A stretch of 20,543 bases of DNA from contig JAITGZ010000053.1 in assembly GCA_031280335.1 (NCBI GenBank), forward strand, positions 1 to 20,543, read 5' to 3'. The notes beneath the pieces were generated by a model, which saw only the letters and a program-made list of their open reading frames with translations, made no database searches and had not been told where the DNA came from. A program made the translations under genes and the position numbers. Below are positions 7,344 to 15,193 of the stretch, in pieces. Position 1 is the first letter of the stretch, and every line of letters starts with the position of its first letter. This DNA is from Deltaproteobacteria bacterium. GTDB taxonomy: Bacteria > Desulfobacterota > Desulfovibrionia > Desulfovibrionales > Desulfovibrionaceae.

Positions 7344-9779
7344 TTATCGGGACGGGGCGCGGGCGCGATTCAGGGGGGCGGCCTCTTTCTCCACCAGGAT
7401 CAGCGCCTTGGACCAGCCGGGGGCGGTGAACAGCAGCCTGTCCTTATGCCTGTAAATATCGCCCATATCCCCATAAAGCATGGTGAGGCGCGCATTTTCG
7501 GCCATGGACGCGAGTTCGGGAAGTCTGGAAAGGTCGAGCGTCTCCTCGCTGCTTTTGCGGCTGAAGTTGCTTATGGCGATTATGTAAGAAGGGGATGGCC
7601 CGGCCTGGGCGGCATTGAAGCCGTCTCCCGGCAGGCGGGCGACTGTGGCGATCATGCCCTCACCCTTGGATTGCAGGCTGCCGATGAGCGTGCCTTTATC
7701 CAGACTCAGTTCGCGGCGCAGCAAAAGCATTTCGATCAGGGCGTTGAGCGGTGATTCGGGGTCATTGATTTGCAGATCCAAGGGGCCGTAAAGACTGTAG
7801 GTTTCAGGAATGCCGCCAATCCCCGCCGTAGGGGCGTTTTCTTTATCTTTGAAGAGGGAGTAAGCGCCCATGGAGCTAAGTTTTTTATCCCATGCCTTCA
7901 GCGGATTTAAACGCGTGAGGGCCTGAAGGGAAAGAGGCATGGCACCCACCAGATCCTGCCCCCCGAACATAACGATACCCGGCTGCATTATCTTGAAGAA
8001 TTGTAAAAGCATGTGTCCGCGTCGTATATCCGCCTGAGCGGCGGCATCGGTCCGGACATCGGGCGAAAGGCCCAGGGCCAGGGCGGCCAGCCCGGCAGGG
8101 GTGGTGTATAAAGTGGACCCTTCAAAGGCACCCCGTATCTCGCCGCCCGCCGCCGGCAGGACTTTGCTGCGCGCCTGCAGCAGGGTTTCTCCCAGAATGA
8201 TGCCGGCCATATTGTTATCCAGGCTTTTTTCGCTTTCCTGGATGGTCTTCCACGCCCCCGGTCCGCTCAGGTCGGCGGAGGTAATGTCTTTTATGGACCG
8301 GCCGCCGTCCGCAGCCAGGGGATAGTCTTTATCCGGCATGTGCCGTTCTTCTTCCAGAGCGGCGAGTCCGGACATGTAACGCAGATGCGGCATGGTGTAA
8401 TCTATGCCGTAGGGGCCGCTGGAGGCATGCACCAAGCGGCTGAAGTCGATATTCTCTTTTAAGGCTTCATCCAGCATGAATTGCAGGAAAAAGCTTTTAC
8501 CCACAAGCAGGGCGTGTTCAGCCGCCGGGCTGAATACGCTGTCTTTGACCAGGTCAGGTCCGTTTTGCATGGCTTCGCGCAGCAGAGGCAAAGGCAGTTC
8601 ATCCCGCAGCCAGGTCCAACCTCCGTAGGCCCTGCTTTGGCGGGCCAGTTCCCTGACCAGGCCGAGACTGGCCGCGTAGTTGGATTGGCCGACAATCTCC
8701 GTAGGCGCGCCGCCGGAGGCATCCAGCCCGATCAGGGGGGCGATCTGGCAGCCAGCCAGGGCATTGCCCAGAATACCCACCTGATAGATCAGGCTGCCGT
8801 TCAGGATCTTGCGGGCTGTCTGGCTCGGATCGTACAGGTTAAGCAGGGGGCGTTTGTAATTATAGGCGTAACGATAGACCCAGCGGCGCAAGTTGCCGTC
8901 CTGACCGCGTATTTCATCGGTGGCTGCCCAACCGCTTTGCGGTACGTAGGGCAGATTGTCCTGACGCATCCTTTCCGGAATCAGTCGTCTATCGGACAAG
9001 GATTGAATCTGTTCCCTGGTCAGGGGGCTTACCCGCCATTCTTCCCCGCTGCCGCTACTGGGGGGGAGCAGGGGCCAGTACTCGTCCGGCAGTTCAAACA
9101 TACAGTAAAGTCCGGGGTATTCCCGAAAATTGCGCGTGGAAAGAAAAAAGTCCGGTCCCAGGCCCCCGGCCAGAGGCAAAATATCGCCACCCAAAAGAAT
9201 TTTGCGTTTTTCGGCCTGGCGGAGTAGCTCGGCGTAATCTTCCTCGCTGCCGATACTCCGGGGCAAGGTGTACTGGATGATGTCCCCGCTGTCGCCGACG
9301 TGAGATTCGCTTCGCGTGTTATCCCATATATCCCCTCCGCTGCCGGTGGGGGCTATATAAAGGCCGCTGATGCCGGCCGTGCGCAAGGTGTCCCATAGCG
9401 CCGGATCTCCAAGCCGGCGCAGCGGCGGGTTTTGGGCGGAACCGCGTAAATTTTGCGGGTGAATGTGCAGCCAGACATCGCCCTTGAGCAGCAGTTTTTC
9501 CGGTATGGGCCTGGCTGATGGACGCCGCCAGTTCATGTTGGAGCCGGAGACAATCTGGGAAAGGCGCGAAGCGTGGCTGAGCATGGATTGACGTTCCAGA
9601 TATTGCAGATATCCGGGGTCTGGACGGCCGGACTCCAGATTGGCCGAAGATACGGGCAGGGGGGGAGGTCTGTGCTTGTTGTCCGTGGAAAGGGCGCAAG
9701 AACAAAGAGAAAAGGCCAGGGCCGGAACAAGGACGGCCACGGCTGGTAAGCGGTAAAGGATGTTTTTGTTTTCAGACAT
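7344..9779 (-). CDS. Large putative lipoprotein with a degenerate GH13 / trehalose-synthase-like domain
   Basis: This 811-residue protein begins with a hydrophobic signal and a lipobox-like LCSC with the candidate lipidated cysteine at C28 (+2 Ala, no retention Asp), suggesting an outer-membrane or periplasm-facing lipoprotein. A (beta/alpha)-barrel of the alpha-amylase type is suggested by SGDIIQYTLPRSIGSEEDYA (about 164-183) and GGDILPLAGG at 197-206, where GH13 enzymes have DxxxNH. The stretch from about residue 314 ends in IGLDASG, where they have FRLDA; D353 sits at the nucleophile position. The C-terminal part (PESPLNALIEMLLLRRELSL, then IAISNFSRKSSEETLDLS) resembles the end of trehalose synthase-like enzymes. 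The region I Asn-His and the Arg before D353 are missing, so catalysis is doubtful. The fold call is by pattern only; it could be another family. The ATG has GGA 5 nt upstream. It is convergent with the permease gene. Confidence 0.55.
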   Translation of the reverse strand: MSENKNILYRLPAVAVLVPALAFSLCSCALSTDNKHRPPPLPVSSANLESGRPDPGYLQYLERQSMLSHASRLSQIVSGSNMNWRRPSARPIPEKLLLKGDVWLHIHPQNLRGSAQNPPLRRLGDPALWDTLRTAGISGLYIAPTGSGGDIWDNTRSESHVGDSGDIIQYTLPRSIGSEEDYAELLRQAEKRKILLGGDILPLAGGLGPDFFLSTRNFREYPGLYCMFELPDEYWPLLPPSSGSGEEWRVSPLTREQIQSLSDRRLIPERMRQDNLPYVPQSGWAATDEIRGQDGNLRRWVYRYAYNYKRPLLNLYDPSQTARKILNGSLIYQVGILGNALAGCQIAPLIGLDASGGAPTEIVGQSNYAASLGLVRELARQSRAYGGWTWLRDELPLPLLREAMQNGPDLVKDSVFSPAAEHALLVGKSFFLQFMLDEALKENIDFSRLVHASSGPYGIDYTMPHLRYMSGLAALEEERHMPDKDYPLAADGGRSIKDITSADLSGPGAWKTIQESEKSLDNNMAGIILGETLLQARSKVLPAAGGEIRGAFEGSTLYTTPAGLAALALGLSPDVRTDAAAQADIRRGHMLLQFFKIMQPGIVMFGGQDLVGAMPLSLQALTRLNPLKAWDKKLSSMGAYSLFKDKENAPTAGIGGIPETYSLYGPLDLQINDPESPLNALIEMLLLRRELSLDKGTLIGSLQSKGEGMIATVARLPGDGFNAAQAGPSPSYIIAISNFSRKSSEETLDLSRLPELASMAENARLTMLYGDMGDIYRHKDRLLFTAPGWSKALILVEKEAAPLNRARAPSR

Positions 9780-10003
9780 AATTCCGGTATGCGGATAAAA
9801 TCATCCGGCCGCATCACGGCCGCCTTGCGCCGTTAGCGGAGAAGGATGTAAAAATAGTCCCTGAAAATATGTAACTATTTTCAGGCTACAAGATAATTTA
9901 GAGCGTTTCAAGAATATTCTTCGCGTGACGTTCCAACGGGGCGGTTTTTTCAATCGCTGCCCGGCTGACAAATGTTGGAGTATTTTACTTTGAAAATATT
10001 TAA
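9780..10003. other. Upstream non-coding region of the lipoprotein gene
   Basis: No coding frame is supported here. On the - strand TTGTAG and TATTTT with a 16-nt spacer flank or overlap the dyad at 9860-9885 and might be the promoter of the lipoprotein gene. The stretch is AT-rich compared with the neighbouring genes. Confidence 0.4.
9860..9885. promoter_or_regulatory. Perfect 10-bp dyad, candidate operator
   Basis: CCTGAAAATA (9860-9869) and TATTTTCAGG (9876-9885) are exact reverse complements separated by TGTAAC. It lies about 80-105 bp upstream of the lipoprotein start on the - strand, overlapping a possible promoter. No T-run follows on either strand, so it looks more like an operator than a terminator. 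The half-site TGAAAAT is like that of the Desulfovibrio Fur box as I recall it, but the 8-nt gap between half-sites does not fit that box. Confidence 0.5.
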
Positions 10004-10055
10004 GGAAACGCTGATTTATTCGGGGTTCCGCTCCGAACCCCGCTGGGGGAATAAG

Positions 10056-10122
10056 AAAGGGGCATGTTTGCCCATGCGCAGCCTTATCTTTGCCGCCCCT
10101 TGGCATAATGGCAAGGCACCCT
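10056..10122. repeat. Internal direct repeat, unit A, of the MITE-like element
   Basis: The unit begins AAAGGGGCATGTTTGCCCA and ends CAAGGCACCCT, as does unit B 89 bp further on. About 80% of positions agree by eye. Its reverse complement is also found in the partial element at 15194-15262. Confidence 0.7.
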
Positions 10123-10144
10123 GCCGGGGGAGTTTGAGGGGGCA

Positions 10145-10211
10145 AAAGGGGCATGTTTGCCCAGGCGTTGCTTTACCTCTGCCATCCCTCTGCACAACGG
10201 CAAGGCACCCT
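10145..10211. repeat. Internal direct repeat, unit B, of the MITE-like element
   Basis: This is the second 67-bp unit, the same length as unit A, with identical first 19 and last 11 bases and a diverged middle. It runs up to the right terminal inverted repeat with only a short linker. Confidence 0.7.
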
Positions 10212-10234
10212 CAAGAGAATAAATCAGCGTTTCC

Positions 10235-10480
10235 CTGAAGTTAGCATGTTCCAGGCGGCCGGGAGGAATGATCCCCGTACGGGGCTTGGGGCGATGTCCG
10301 CAAAAATGCGGCCGGCTACATTTTTTGTGGCTTGGCTGATCCCGTCTTCGTTCCGCTCCTGCGGAGGCGCTTTCCTTTTTGGCGGCCCGCCTGGAAAAAC
10401 CCGGCTCCAGACTTGCCTCTGGGCCTGTGCCAGCCCTGGCATAGCCTTTGCTATCCCCCGTGTAAACGAGGGAAAGAACC
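10235..10480. other. Non-coding leader before the HAD gene
   Basis: This 246-bp stretch has no supported gene. It contains the 12-nt palindrome CCCCGTACGGGG at 10273-10284 and short hairpin-forming pieces. No known riboswitch signature is recognised. GAGGGA at 10468-10473 serves as the ribosome binding site of the next gene. Confidence 0.4.
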
Positions 10481-11200
10481 GTGAACAGCAGCAATTTATT
10501 TACTTGGCCCGCCATGTTGGGGATGGATTTTGCCCTGCTCTGCGATTTTGATGGAGCTGTTGCCGAACGCAATATCATGCGGGGTATGCTCAGACTTTTT
10601 GCCCATGGTTCCTGGCAGAAGGCGGATTCGGCCCGCAGGGACGGAGTCATAAGCCAGCGTGAGTGTTTGGAAAAACAGGTCAGCCTTATCCGCGCTTCGC
10701 GCCGCCGCCTGGACGCTTTTTTGATGCAAACGCCTCTCCGGCGGGGTTTTGTGGAGTTTGTTACTGTTTGCCGGCAGGCGGGGCTGGATCTGACCATTAT
10801 CAGCAATGGACTGGACTATGCCGTACACATGGCCCTGGCCGGTAACGGGTTGTATGATTTGCCGGTCATTGCCAATCGCCTGGAGTTTAAAACCTGGAAC
10901 AGCTACGGGGTGTCTTTTCCGCACAGCGCTGTGGACTGTGGGCTGGGCGTATGTAAATGCAATGCGGCCATGGAAAAAGATCGCCCGATCCTCTTGATCG
11001 GCGGGGGTGTTTCAGATTGCTGCCTGGCGGATATGGCAGCCCTGACCCTCGTCAGAAAGGGCGGGGCGCTGCATCGCCACTGCCGTAGGGTCGGGCTGCA
11101 ATATATGATTTTTGAGGATTTTTTTGAGGTGCGTACCCTCTTGAACGATTTGTTCCGTCATGGTCCGGCGCATTGCAGAGGCTGTCTTAGAGTATATTAA
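10481..11200 (+). CDS. HAD-family (MtnX-like, HAD-IB) phosphatase-like protein with altered motif IV
   Basis: This 239-residue protein has HAD motif I as CDFDGAV (D22, D24), the cap region signature GVISQRECLEKQ (55-66), motif II in TIISNG (S108), a motif III lysine in GVCKCN (K159), and a motif IV region LIGGGVSDCC (172-181). The overall pattern is that of MtnX-like phosphatases, which act on a methylthiopentenyl phosphate in methionine salvage. Motif IV normally reads GDGVSD; here the first Asp is Gly (G175), while D179 remains, so Mg2+ binding may be weak. The protein has many cysteines, including a terminal CRGC. GTG is chosen because GAGGGA lies 7 nt upstream; the ATG at 10514 has no such signal. 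The real substrate is unknown. Confidence 0.65.
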   Translation: MNSSNLFTWPAMLGMDFALLCDFDGAVAERNIMRGMLRLFAHGSWQKADSARRDGVISQRECLEKQVSLIRASRRRLDAFLMQTPLRRGFVEFVTVCRQAGLDLTIISNGLDYAVHMALAGNGLYDLPVIANRLEFKTWNSYGVSFPHSAVDCGLGVCKCNAAMEKDRPILLIGGGVSDCCLADMAALTLVRKGGALHRHCRRVGLQYMIFEDFFEVRTLLNDLFRHGPAHCRGCLRVY

Positions 11201-11233
11201 CTCTGAAAATGTATTCAATACGGCTGTTTCAAT

Positions 11234-11260
11234 CTTGAGCGGGGAACGGCTCCGCTCAGG
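11234..11260. terminator. Hairpin between convergent genes
   Basis: TGAGCGG (11236-11242) pairs with CCGCTCA (11252-11258). The HAD gene and the helicase gene converge here. A T-run follows on the + strand only after about 15 nt, so this is a weak terminator candidate. Confidence 0.35.
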
Positions 11261-11270
11261 GGGGAGTGAA

Positions 11271-13505
11271 CTAATTTTTTTCCATCTCCAGGTATGATGC
11301 CATGATTACTTTGAGGCCCATGCCCGGAAAATGCACCTGGTATTTGTCCGGCGGCATAAAGCGCACGAGCTTGCCCCGGCCGAAGGTTCTGTGCTGGCAG
11401 TAACCCAGGCCGGCGGGCGTTGCCGGCGGTTGGGGCGCGGGGGCAGACGGAGACGCCGTGAACCTTGGCCTGTCAGGCGGAACAAGGGCGTCCGCCATTG
11501 TCCTGGAGAAGGTGGCGACGGAAGCCAGCCTGCTGGGGGCAGGTTCAGGCCGTAGTCCTCCGCCGTAGTCTTCGCGCCACTCTTCATACAAGGCGGGGGA
11601 CAACTCGCGCACAAAGATGCTGGGGGACACGGGCATGCGCCCGCCTTTGCTTCTCTCGTATAAAGAGGCGGGCACGAACAGGCCCAGATAGTCCTTGGCC
11701 CGGGTGCAGGCTACGTACATCAGGCGGCGCTCTTCTTCAAAATAATCCTCGTGCATGCGGGCATGTCTGGAGGGAAAGCGATCTTCCACCAGATCCAGCA
11801 CCAGCACCGCCCCCCATTCCAGCCCCTTGGCCGAGTGGATGGTGGAAAGGGTAACCGTGTCGCCGCGTTCTTCTTCTTTTACCAGGGGTTCGTCCAAAGA
11901 AAAATCCGCCGCGAACATATCCAGTTGGTCGTAATTTACGGCGATCTGGGCCAGTTCTTCCAAGCCTGGCCTGCGTCCGGGGTAGTCATCCGGATAGCGC
12001 GCCTCCAGCGTGGGCTGGTAGTGATCTATAATTTCTTCCAGCGTCCGGCAGGGGGGCAGGGCGGCTGTGCGCAGGTGTTCCAGAAAGTCCAGATGGGTTT
12101 TGAGTTCGGGATATTTGGCGCAGGCTTTGTCCAGGACGGCGCTTTCCCCTTCCTGCATGGCCTGGTGCAGTTTTAAAGAGGTTTTGCCTCCTATGCCCCG
12201 GATAAAGTCGGTAATGCGCCGAAAAGCGGTGAAGTCCAAAGGGTTAAGCAAGAGGCGCACAAAAGCCAGGGCATCCTTGATATGCGCCGCATCGGTATAG
12301 CGCAGGCCGCCGTATTTGCGAAAGCGTAAGCCCAGCTTATTTAATTGCGCCTCTGTATGGTAGGATTGATAGCCGGCCCGAAAAAGCACGGCAATCTCCC
12401 CCGGAGGATAAAGACGCAGCAGTTCAAGCACTTTGGCCGCAACCAGCTCGCCTTGGCTCAGATCGGAAAAAGGGCGCAGCACCTGGGGCGCAGCCTCGCC
12501 CGACCTGCGGGTGAACAGGCGTTTTTTGAAGCCGGCAGCGGCTTGGTCCAGTATGGCGTTGCATAAATTCAATACCGGCTGGGTGGAGCGATAGTTTTCT
12601 TCCAGACGGATCAGTCTGGCCCCCGGATAGGTGTCCGGAAAATTCAAAATATTGCGCACATTCGCCCCGCGAAAGGCGTAGATGGACTGGGCATCGTCCC
12701 CCACGGCCATAATGTTGCCGCTGCCCGGCACAGCCCCGGGCGCTCCGGGGTCGGCCCCGGCCAGCAGGGCGGCCAGGCGGCTCTGTACCATATTGGTATC
12801 CTGAAACTCGTCCAGCATAAGGTAGCGGTAACGCCCGCGGCAGTAATCCAGAGCCTCGGCCCGGCAGCGCAGCAGGTCTTCCAGCGCAAAGAGCAGATCA
12901 TCGTAATCCATGAGGCATCTGGAGCGCTTCAGTTCGGCATAGTGCGCGGCCATAAGGCGTATGGCCTCGGCATGGGGGAGCAGATGTACAAACTCGCGGC
13001 GCAGGGTGTCTTCCATATCCTGCTCCCGGTTGCGGCTCTTGCTTAGGATGGCCATGGTGGTCTGATCTTTGGGAAAAGATCGATCCACCTTGCCCGCAAG
13101 CGCTTCGCTCCGGCAGATCTGCAAGAGGGATAGGGCATCGCCCGTATCCAGCACGGTGGGCTCGCGGTGGAAGCCGTCGGGCTTGAAGAGGCGCAGCACG
13201 GAATAAGCAAAGCTGTGAAAGGTGCCGCCCTGCACCCAGAATCCGCCTGGGCCGGTAAAAGCGCCGCTGCCATGCTGGGCGAGCAGCAGGCGGGCCCGGT
13301 CCAGCATTTCTTGCGCCGCCTTGCGCGTAAAAGTTAACAGCAGAATGGACGAGGCGGGCGCGCCGCTTTCCACCAACCGGGCCAGGCGATAGACAATGGT
13401 TCTGGTCTTGCCGCTGCCCGCCCCCGCAATGACCAGCACCGGGCCTTCCAGAGCGTTCACCGCCTCCAGTTGGGCCGGATTAAGCTCCGCCGCATAGTTG
13501 ATCAT
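11271..13505 (-). CDS. UvrD/PcrA-like SF1A DNA helicase
   Basis: This 744-residue protein is full length for UvrD/PcrA/Rep helicases, which are 3'-5' ATP-dependent motors in DNA repair and replication restart. Visible motifs are: LNPAQLEAVNALEGP (Q motif), GAGSGKT (Walker A, 28-34), TFTRKAAQEM (Ia), LDEFQDTN (Walker B, about 231-238), VGDDAQSIYAFRGA (III), LEENYRST (IV), TIHSAKGLEW (V) and YVACTRAKD (VI). The C-terminal 45 or so residues (HRTFGRGKLVRF, then YQVHFPGMGLKVIMASYLE) form the small Tudor-like domain of PcrA/UvrD. Which paralogue of the family it is cannot be decided here. The start is 24 bp after the stop of the TPR gene, so nadD, TPR and helicase probably form one - strand transcript. 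Confidence 0.9.
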   Translation of the reverse strand: MINYAAELNPAQLEAVNALEGPVLVIAGAGSGKTRTIVYRLARLVESGAPASSILLLTFTRKAAQEMLDRARLLLAQHGSGAFTGPGGFWVQGGTFHSFAYSVLRLFKPDGFHREPTVLDTGDALSLLQICRSEALAGKVDRSFPKDQTTMAILSKSRNREQDMEDTLRREFVHLLPHAEAIRLMAAHYAELKRSRCLMDYDDLLFALEDLLRCRAEALDYCRGRYRYLMLDEFQDTNMVQSRLAALLAGADPGAPGAVPGSGNIMAVGDDAQSIYAFRGANVRNILNFPDTYPGARLIRLEENYRSTQPVLNLCNAILDQAAAGFKKRLFTRRSGEAAPQVLRPFSDLSQGELVAAKVLELLRLYPPGEIAVLFRAGYQSYHTEAQLNKLGLRFRKYGGLRYTDAAHIKDALAFVRLLLNPLDFTAFRRITDFIRGIGGKTSLKLHQAMQEGESAVLDKACAKYPELKTHLDFLEHLRTAALPPCRTLEEIIDHYQPTLEARYPDDYPGRRPGLEELAQIAVNYDQLDMFAADFSLDEPLVKEEERGDTVTLSTIHSAKGLEWGAVLVLDLVEDRFPSRHARMHEDYFEEERRLMYVACTRAKDYLGLFVPASLYERSKGGRMPVSPSIFVRELSPALYEEWREDYGGGLRPEPAPSRLASVATFSRTMADALVPPDRPRFTASPSAPAPQPPATPAGLGYCQHRTFGRGKLVRFMPPDKYQVHFPGMGLKVIMASYLEMEKN

Positions 13506-13529
13506 TGAGGTGGCCTTGAACGGTATGCC

Positions 13530-14357
13530 TCAACCACGGTCCGCCCACTTCATCAGCTCTTCGGCCTCAGGGTTGCCCGGCGCTTCTTGCAGGGCCATCT
13601 TGGCGATATCGTAAGCGTCATCACGTTTGTTCCACGCCCGGTAAAGATTACCAAAATTGATCAGCGTTTTATAATTCTTGCCGAAGCGTTTAAGTACAAG
13701 TTTATAGATGCGCTCGGCCTTGGCGAATTCACGCATCTCGGTATAGACATTGGCCAGATAACCATAGGCCTTGCTGTCCCCTGGGTCGGCCTCAATGGCT
13801 TTTTCCAGAAAATCCGCCGCGTCCATGCCCAGGTTGGCCTGAAACAAAGCCTCGCCCACCATGATGTAAACACCCGGTTCGTTCCCGAAATCTTCGGCCA
13901 AGCGGCGCAGCAGGGCCTTGCCCCTGGCGGCGTTGCCCTCCTTGAGCATACTCGTGCCCTTCATCCATAGGGTGGATTTACGCTCGTCGCTGTTGCCGGA
14001 AAGGGCATGTTCCTGCAACTCCTCATCTTCCTTGAGCGCTTTGTGGATCAGCGGCAGCACCATGCTCAGCTGTTCTTCCTGCCCCGGCGCATAGGCTATG
14101 CGCGGATCCTTGCTCTTGCTTATGGATTTCAGAAACTCGGCCACCTTGGGGCTGTGGCTGAGTTCATCCACGCATTCCATGAGCAAAATTTCCGTCTCAT
14201 ACTTGGCCTTGCCCACAATCTTTTTGGGTTCAAACAGATTAAGGGCGTCCATCATGGCCTCCACCGCCCGCAAGGGTTCGCCCTTGTGCAAAAAAGCCTT
14301 GGCCCGGGCAATGTTCTGCGTTACCGAAGCCGGAACATTAAAAATAGGCGCATCCAT
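13530..14357 (-). CDS. Tetratricopeptide-repeat protein of unknown function
   Basis: This 275-residue protein has no signal peptide and is probably cytoplasmic. The second half shows consecutive TPR-type helices: GVYIMVGEALFQANLGMDAA, DSKAYGYLANVYTEMREFAK, and YKTLINFGNLYRAWNKRDDA with P-G-N/D turns between them. The first part (residues 10-45) also looks like a TPR (AKAFLHKGEPLRAVEAMMDAL). TPR proteins are scaffolds for protein contacts; no partner is visible. AAGGGG stands 7 nt before the ATG. It lies 27 bp after nadD and 24 bp before the helicase gene in the same direction. A role with either neighbour is only a guess from this arrangement. Confidence 0.75.
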   Translation of the reverse strand: MDAPIFNVPASVTQNIARAKAFLHKGEPLRAVEAMMDALNLFEPKKIVGKAKYETEILLMECVDELSHSPKVAEFLKSISKSKDPRIAYAPGQEEQLSMVLPLIHKALKEDEELQEHALSGNSDERKSTLWMKGTSMLKEGNAARGKALLRRLAEDFGNEPGVYIMVGEALFQANLGMDAADFLEKAIEADPGDSKAYGYLANVYTEMREFAKAERIYKLVLKRFGKNYKTLINFGNLYRAWNKRDDAYDIAKMALQEAPGNPEAEELMKWADRG

Positions 14358-14384
14358 AATAAACCCCTTGCTGTCAGGCCCGTA

Positions 14385-15095
14385 TCATTCCCCAGCGTCC
14401 GCGCGGGTGCCGCCCCAGCAGCGCTTGACCAGGGGGCCTTCCCTGGACAGCCGGTCCCTTACCGCGTCCGGAACAAGAAAATCCGTTCTCAATCCTTTAA
14501 GCCAGCGTTCACGTACCAGTGAAGCATTTATATCCAAGCGCGTAACCGGCATATAACACACTTCGCCTCCTTCAGGAAGGGAGAAACGCCGCCCCCTTTC
14601 CCCAGGCAGTGCCCGGCGCGGCTCGCTGCCCGGCCAAAAACGGCGCATGGCGGCGGCCACTTCCTCCGCTTCCTCTCCCTGGCGCGAAACCACAACCAAA
14701 GTGGCCAGGAGGGAAAGCTCGCGCCAATCCTTCCAACTGTCCAACAGGGTGAAATCTCCCGCCCCCAGGATAAAATAGAGCGGCCCCGCTCCCGCTTCGC
14801 GTCTGTAAGCGCGCAGGGTGAGACAAGTATAGGACGGAGCGGGCAGGGATGCCTCCACCGGGTTCACCTTAAAGAAAGGAAAAGGCGCCAGCGCTTCGCG
14901 CAGCATGGAGCAGCGCAGCGCAAAAGGCAGCAGGGCCGCGCCGGCTTTATGCGGCGGCGCGGCGCAGGGCACAAAATCCAGCCGCTCCGGACGCAGGGCC
15001 TCAAAGACCTCCAGAGCCAGACGCAAATGCCCCAGGTGCGGCGGGTTGAAACTGCCGCCCAAAATGGCTATGCCGGAAGAAACGCCGTCTCTCAT
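14385..15095 (-). CDS. nadD: Nicotinate-nucleotide adenylyltransferase NadD
   Basis: The protein has 236 residues from the chosen ATG. The nucleotidyltransferase signature GGSFNPPHLGH is near the N-terminus, followed by DFVPCAAPPHK, the typical NadD substrate region, and FILGAGDFTLLDSWKDW (usually GxDxxxxxxxW). Near the C-terminus DINASLVRERW stands where most members have ISSTxIRxR. The enzyme joins ATP and nicotinate mononucleotide to give deamido-NAD, an essential step of NAD synthesis. A GTG at 15110 would add five residues, but GGTGAGG lies about 6 nt before the ATG at 15095 and decides the start. A good promoter precedes it. It is the first gene of a probable nadD-TPR-helicase transcript. 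Confidence 0.88.
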   Translation of the reverse strand: MRDGVSSGIAILGGSFNPPHLGHLRLALEVFEALRPERLDFVPCAAPPHKAGAALLPFALRCSMLREALAPFPFFKVNPVEASLPAPSYTCLTLRAYRREAGAGPLYFILGAGDFTLLDSWKDWRELSLLATLVVVSRQGEEAEEVAAAMRRFWPGSEPRRALPGERGRRFSLPEGGEVCYMPVTRLDINASLVRERWLKGLRTDFLVPDAVRDRLSREGPLVKRCWGGTRADAGE

Positions 15096-15115
15096 CCTAA
15101 ACCTCACCACCGGCT

Positions 15116-15145
15116 ATTCTAGCCCGCTGTGCCGCCTCCTGACAA
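15116..15145 (-). promoter_or_regulatory. Sigma70-type promoter of nadD
   Basis: On the - strand TTGTCA (15145-15140) and TAGAAT (15121-15116) are separated by 18 nt. The expected transcript start is only about 15 nt before the nadD ATG, leaving room for the GGTGAGG ribosome binding site. Confidence 0.5.
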
Positions 15146-15193
15146 GGATGAAATTCATCGCTGCTGGGGCTGCCGCTCACCCTCTGTTCTTAG

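Larger units (their letters stand above)
10004..10234. mobile_element. MITE-like element with 18-bp terminal inverted repeats
   Basis: GGAAACGCTGATTTATTC at 10004-10021 is the exact reverse complement of 10217-10234. The 231 bp between the outer ends have no credible gene. Just inside the left end an 8-bp hairpin is formed by 10021-10028 and 10035-10042. The interior holds two diverged 67-bp direct repeats (10056-10122 and 10145-10211). No clear target-site duplication is seen next to the ends. A related partial copy lies at 15194-15262. The size, lack of a transposase and a second copy fit a non-autonomous element mobilised by a transposase elsewhere; the IS family is not assigned. Confidence 0.7.

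Noticed and set aside
8481..9227. 248-codon + strand frame within the lipoprotein gene
   Set aside because: It is the antisense shadow of the GH13-like lipoprotein and has no recognisable motifs.
9862..9883. Fur box in the dyad
   Set aside because: The half-sites are similar, but they are separated by 8 nt and not by the single base of a 7-1-7 Fur site.
10056..10211. Possible CRISPR-like repeats
   Set aside because: There are only two long, diverged units bounded by terminal inverted repeats, with no short identical repeats, spacers or cas genes.
10241..10480. Possible SAM or other riboswitch before the MtnX-like gene
   Set aside because: I looked for conserved core motifs of common riboswitches and saw none; the hairpins are short and unremarkable.
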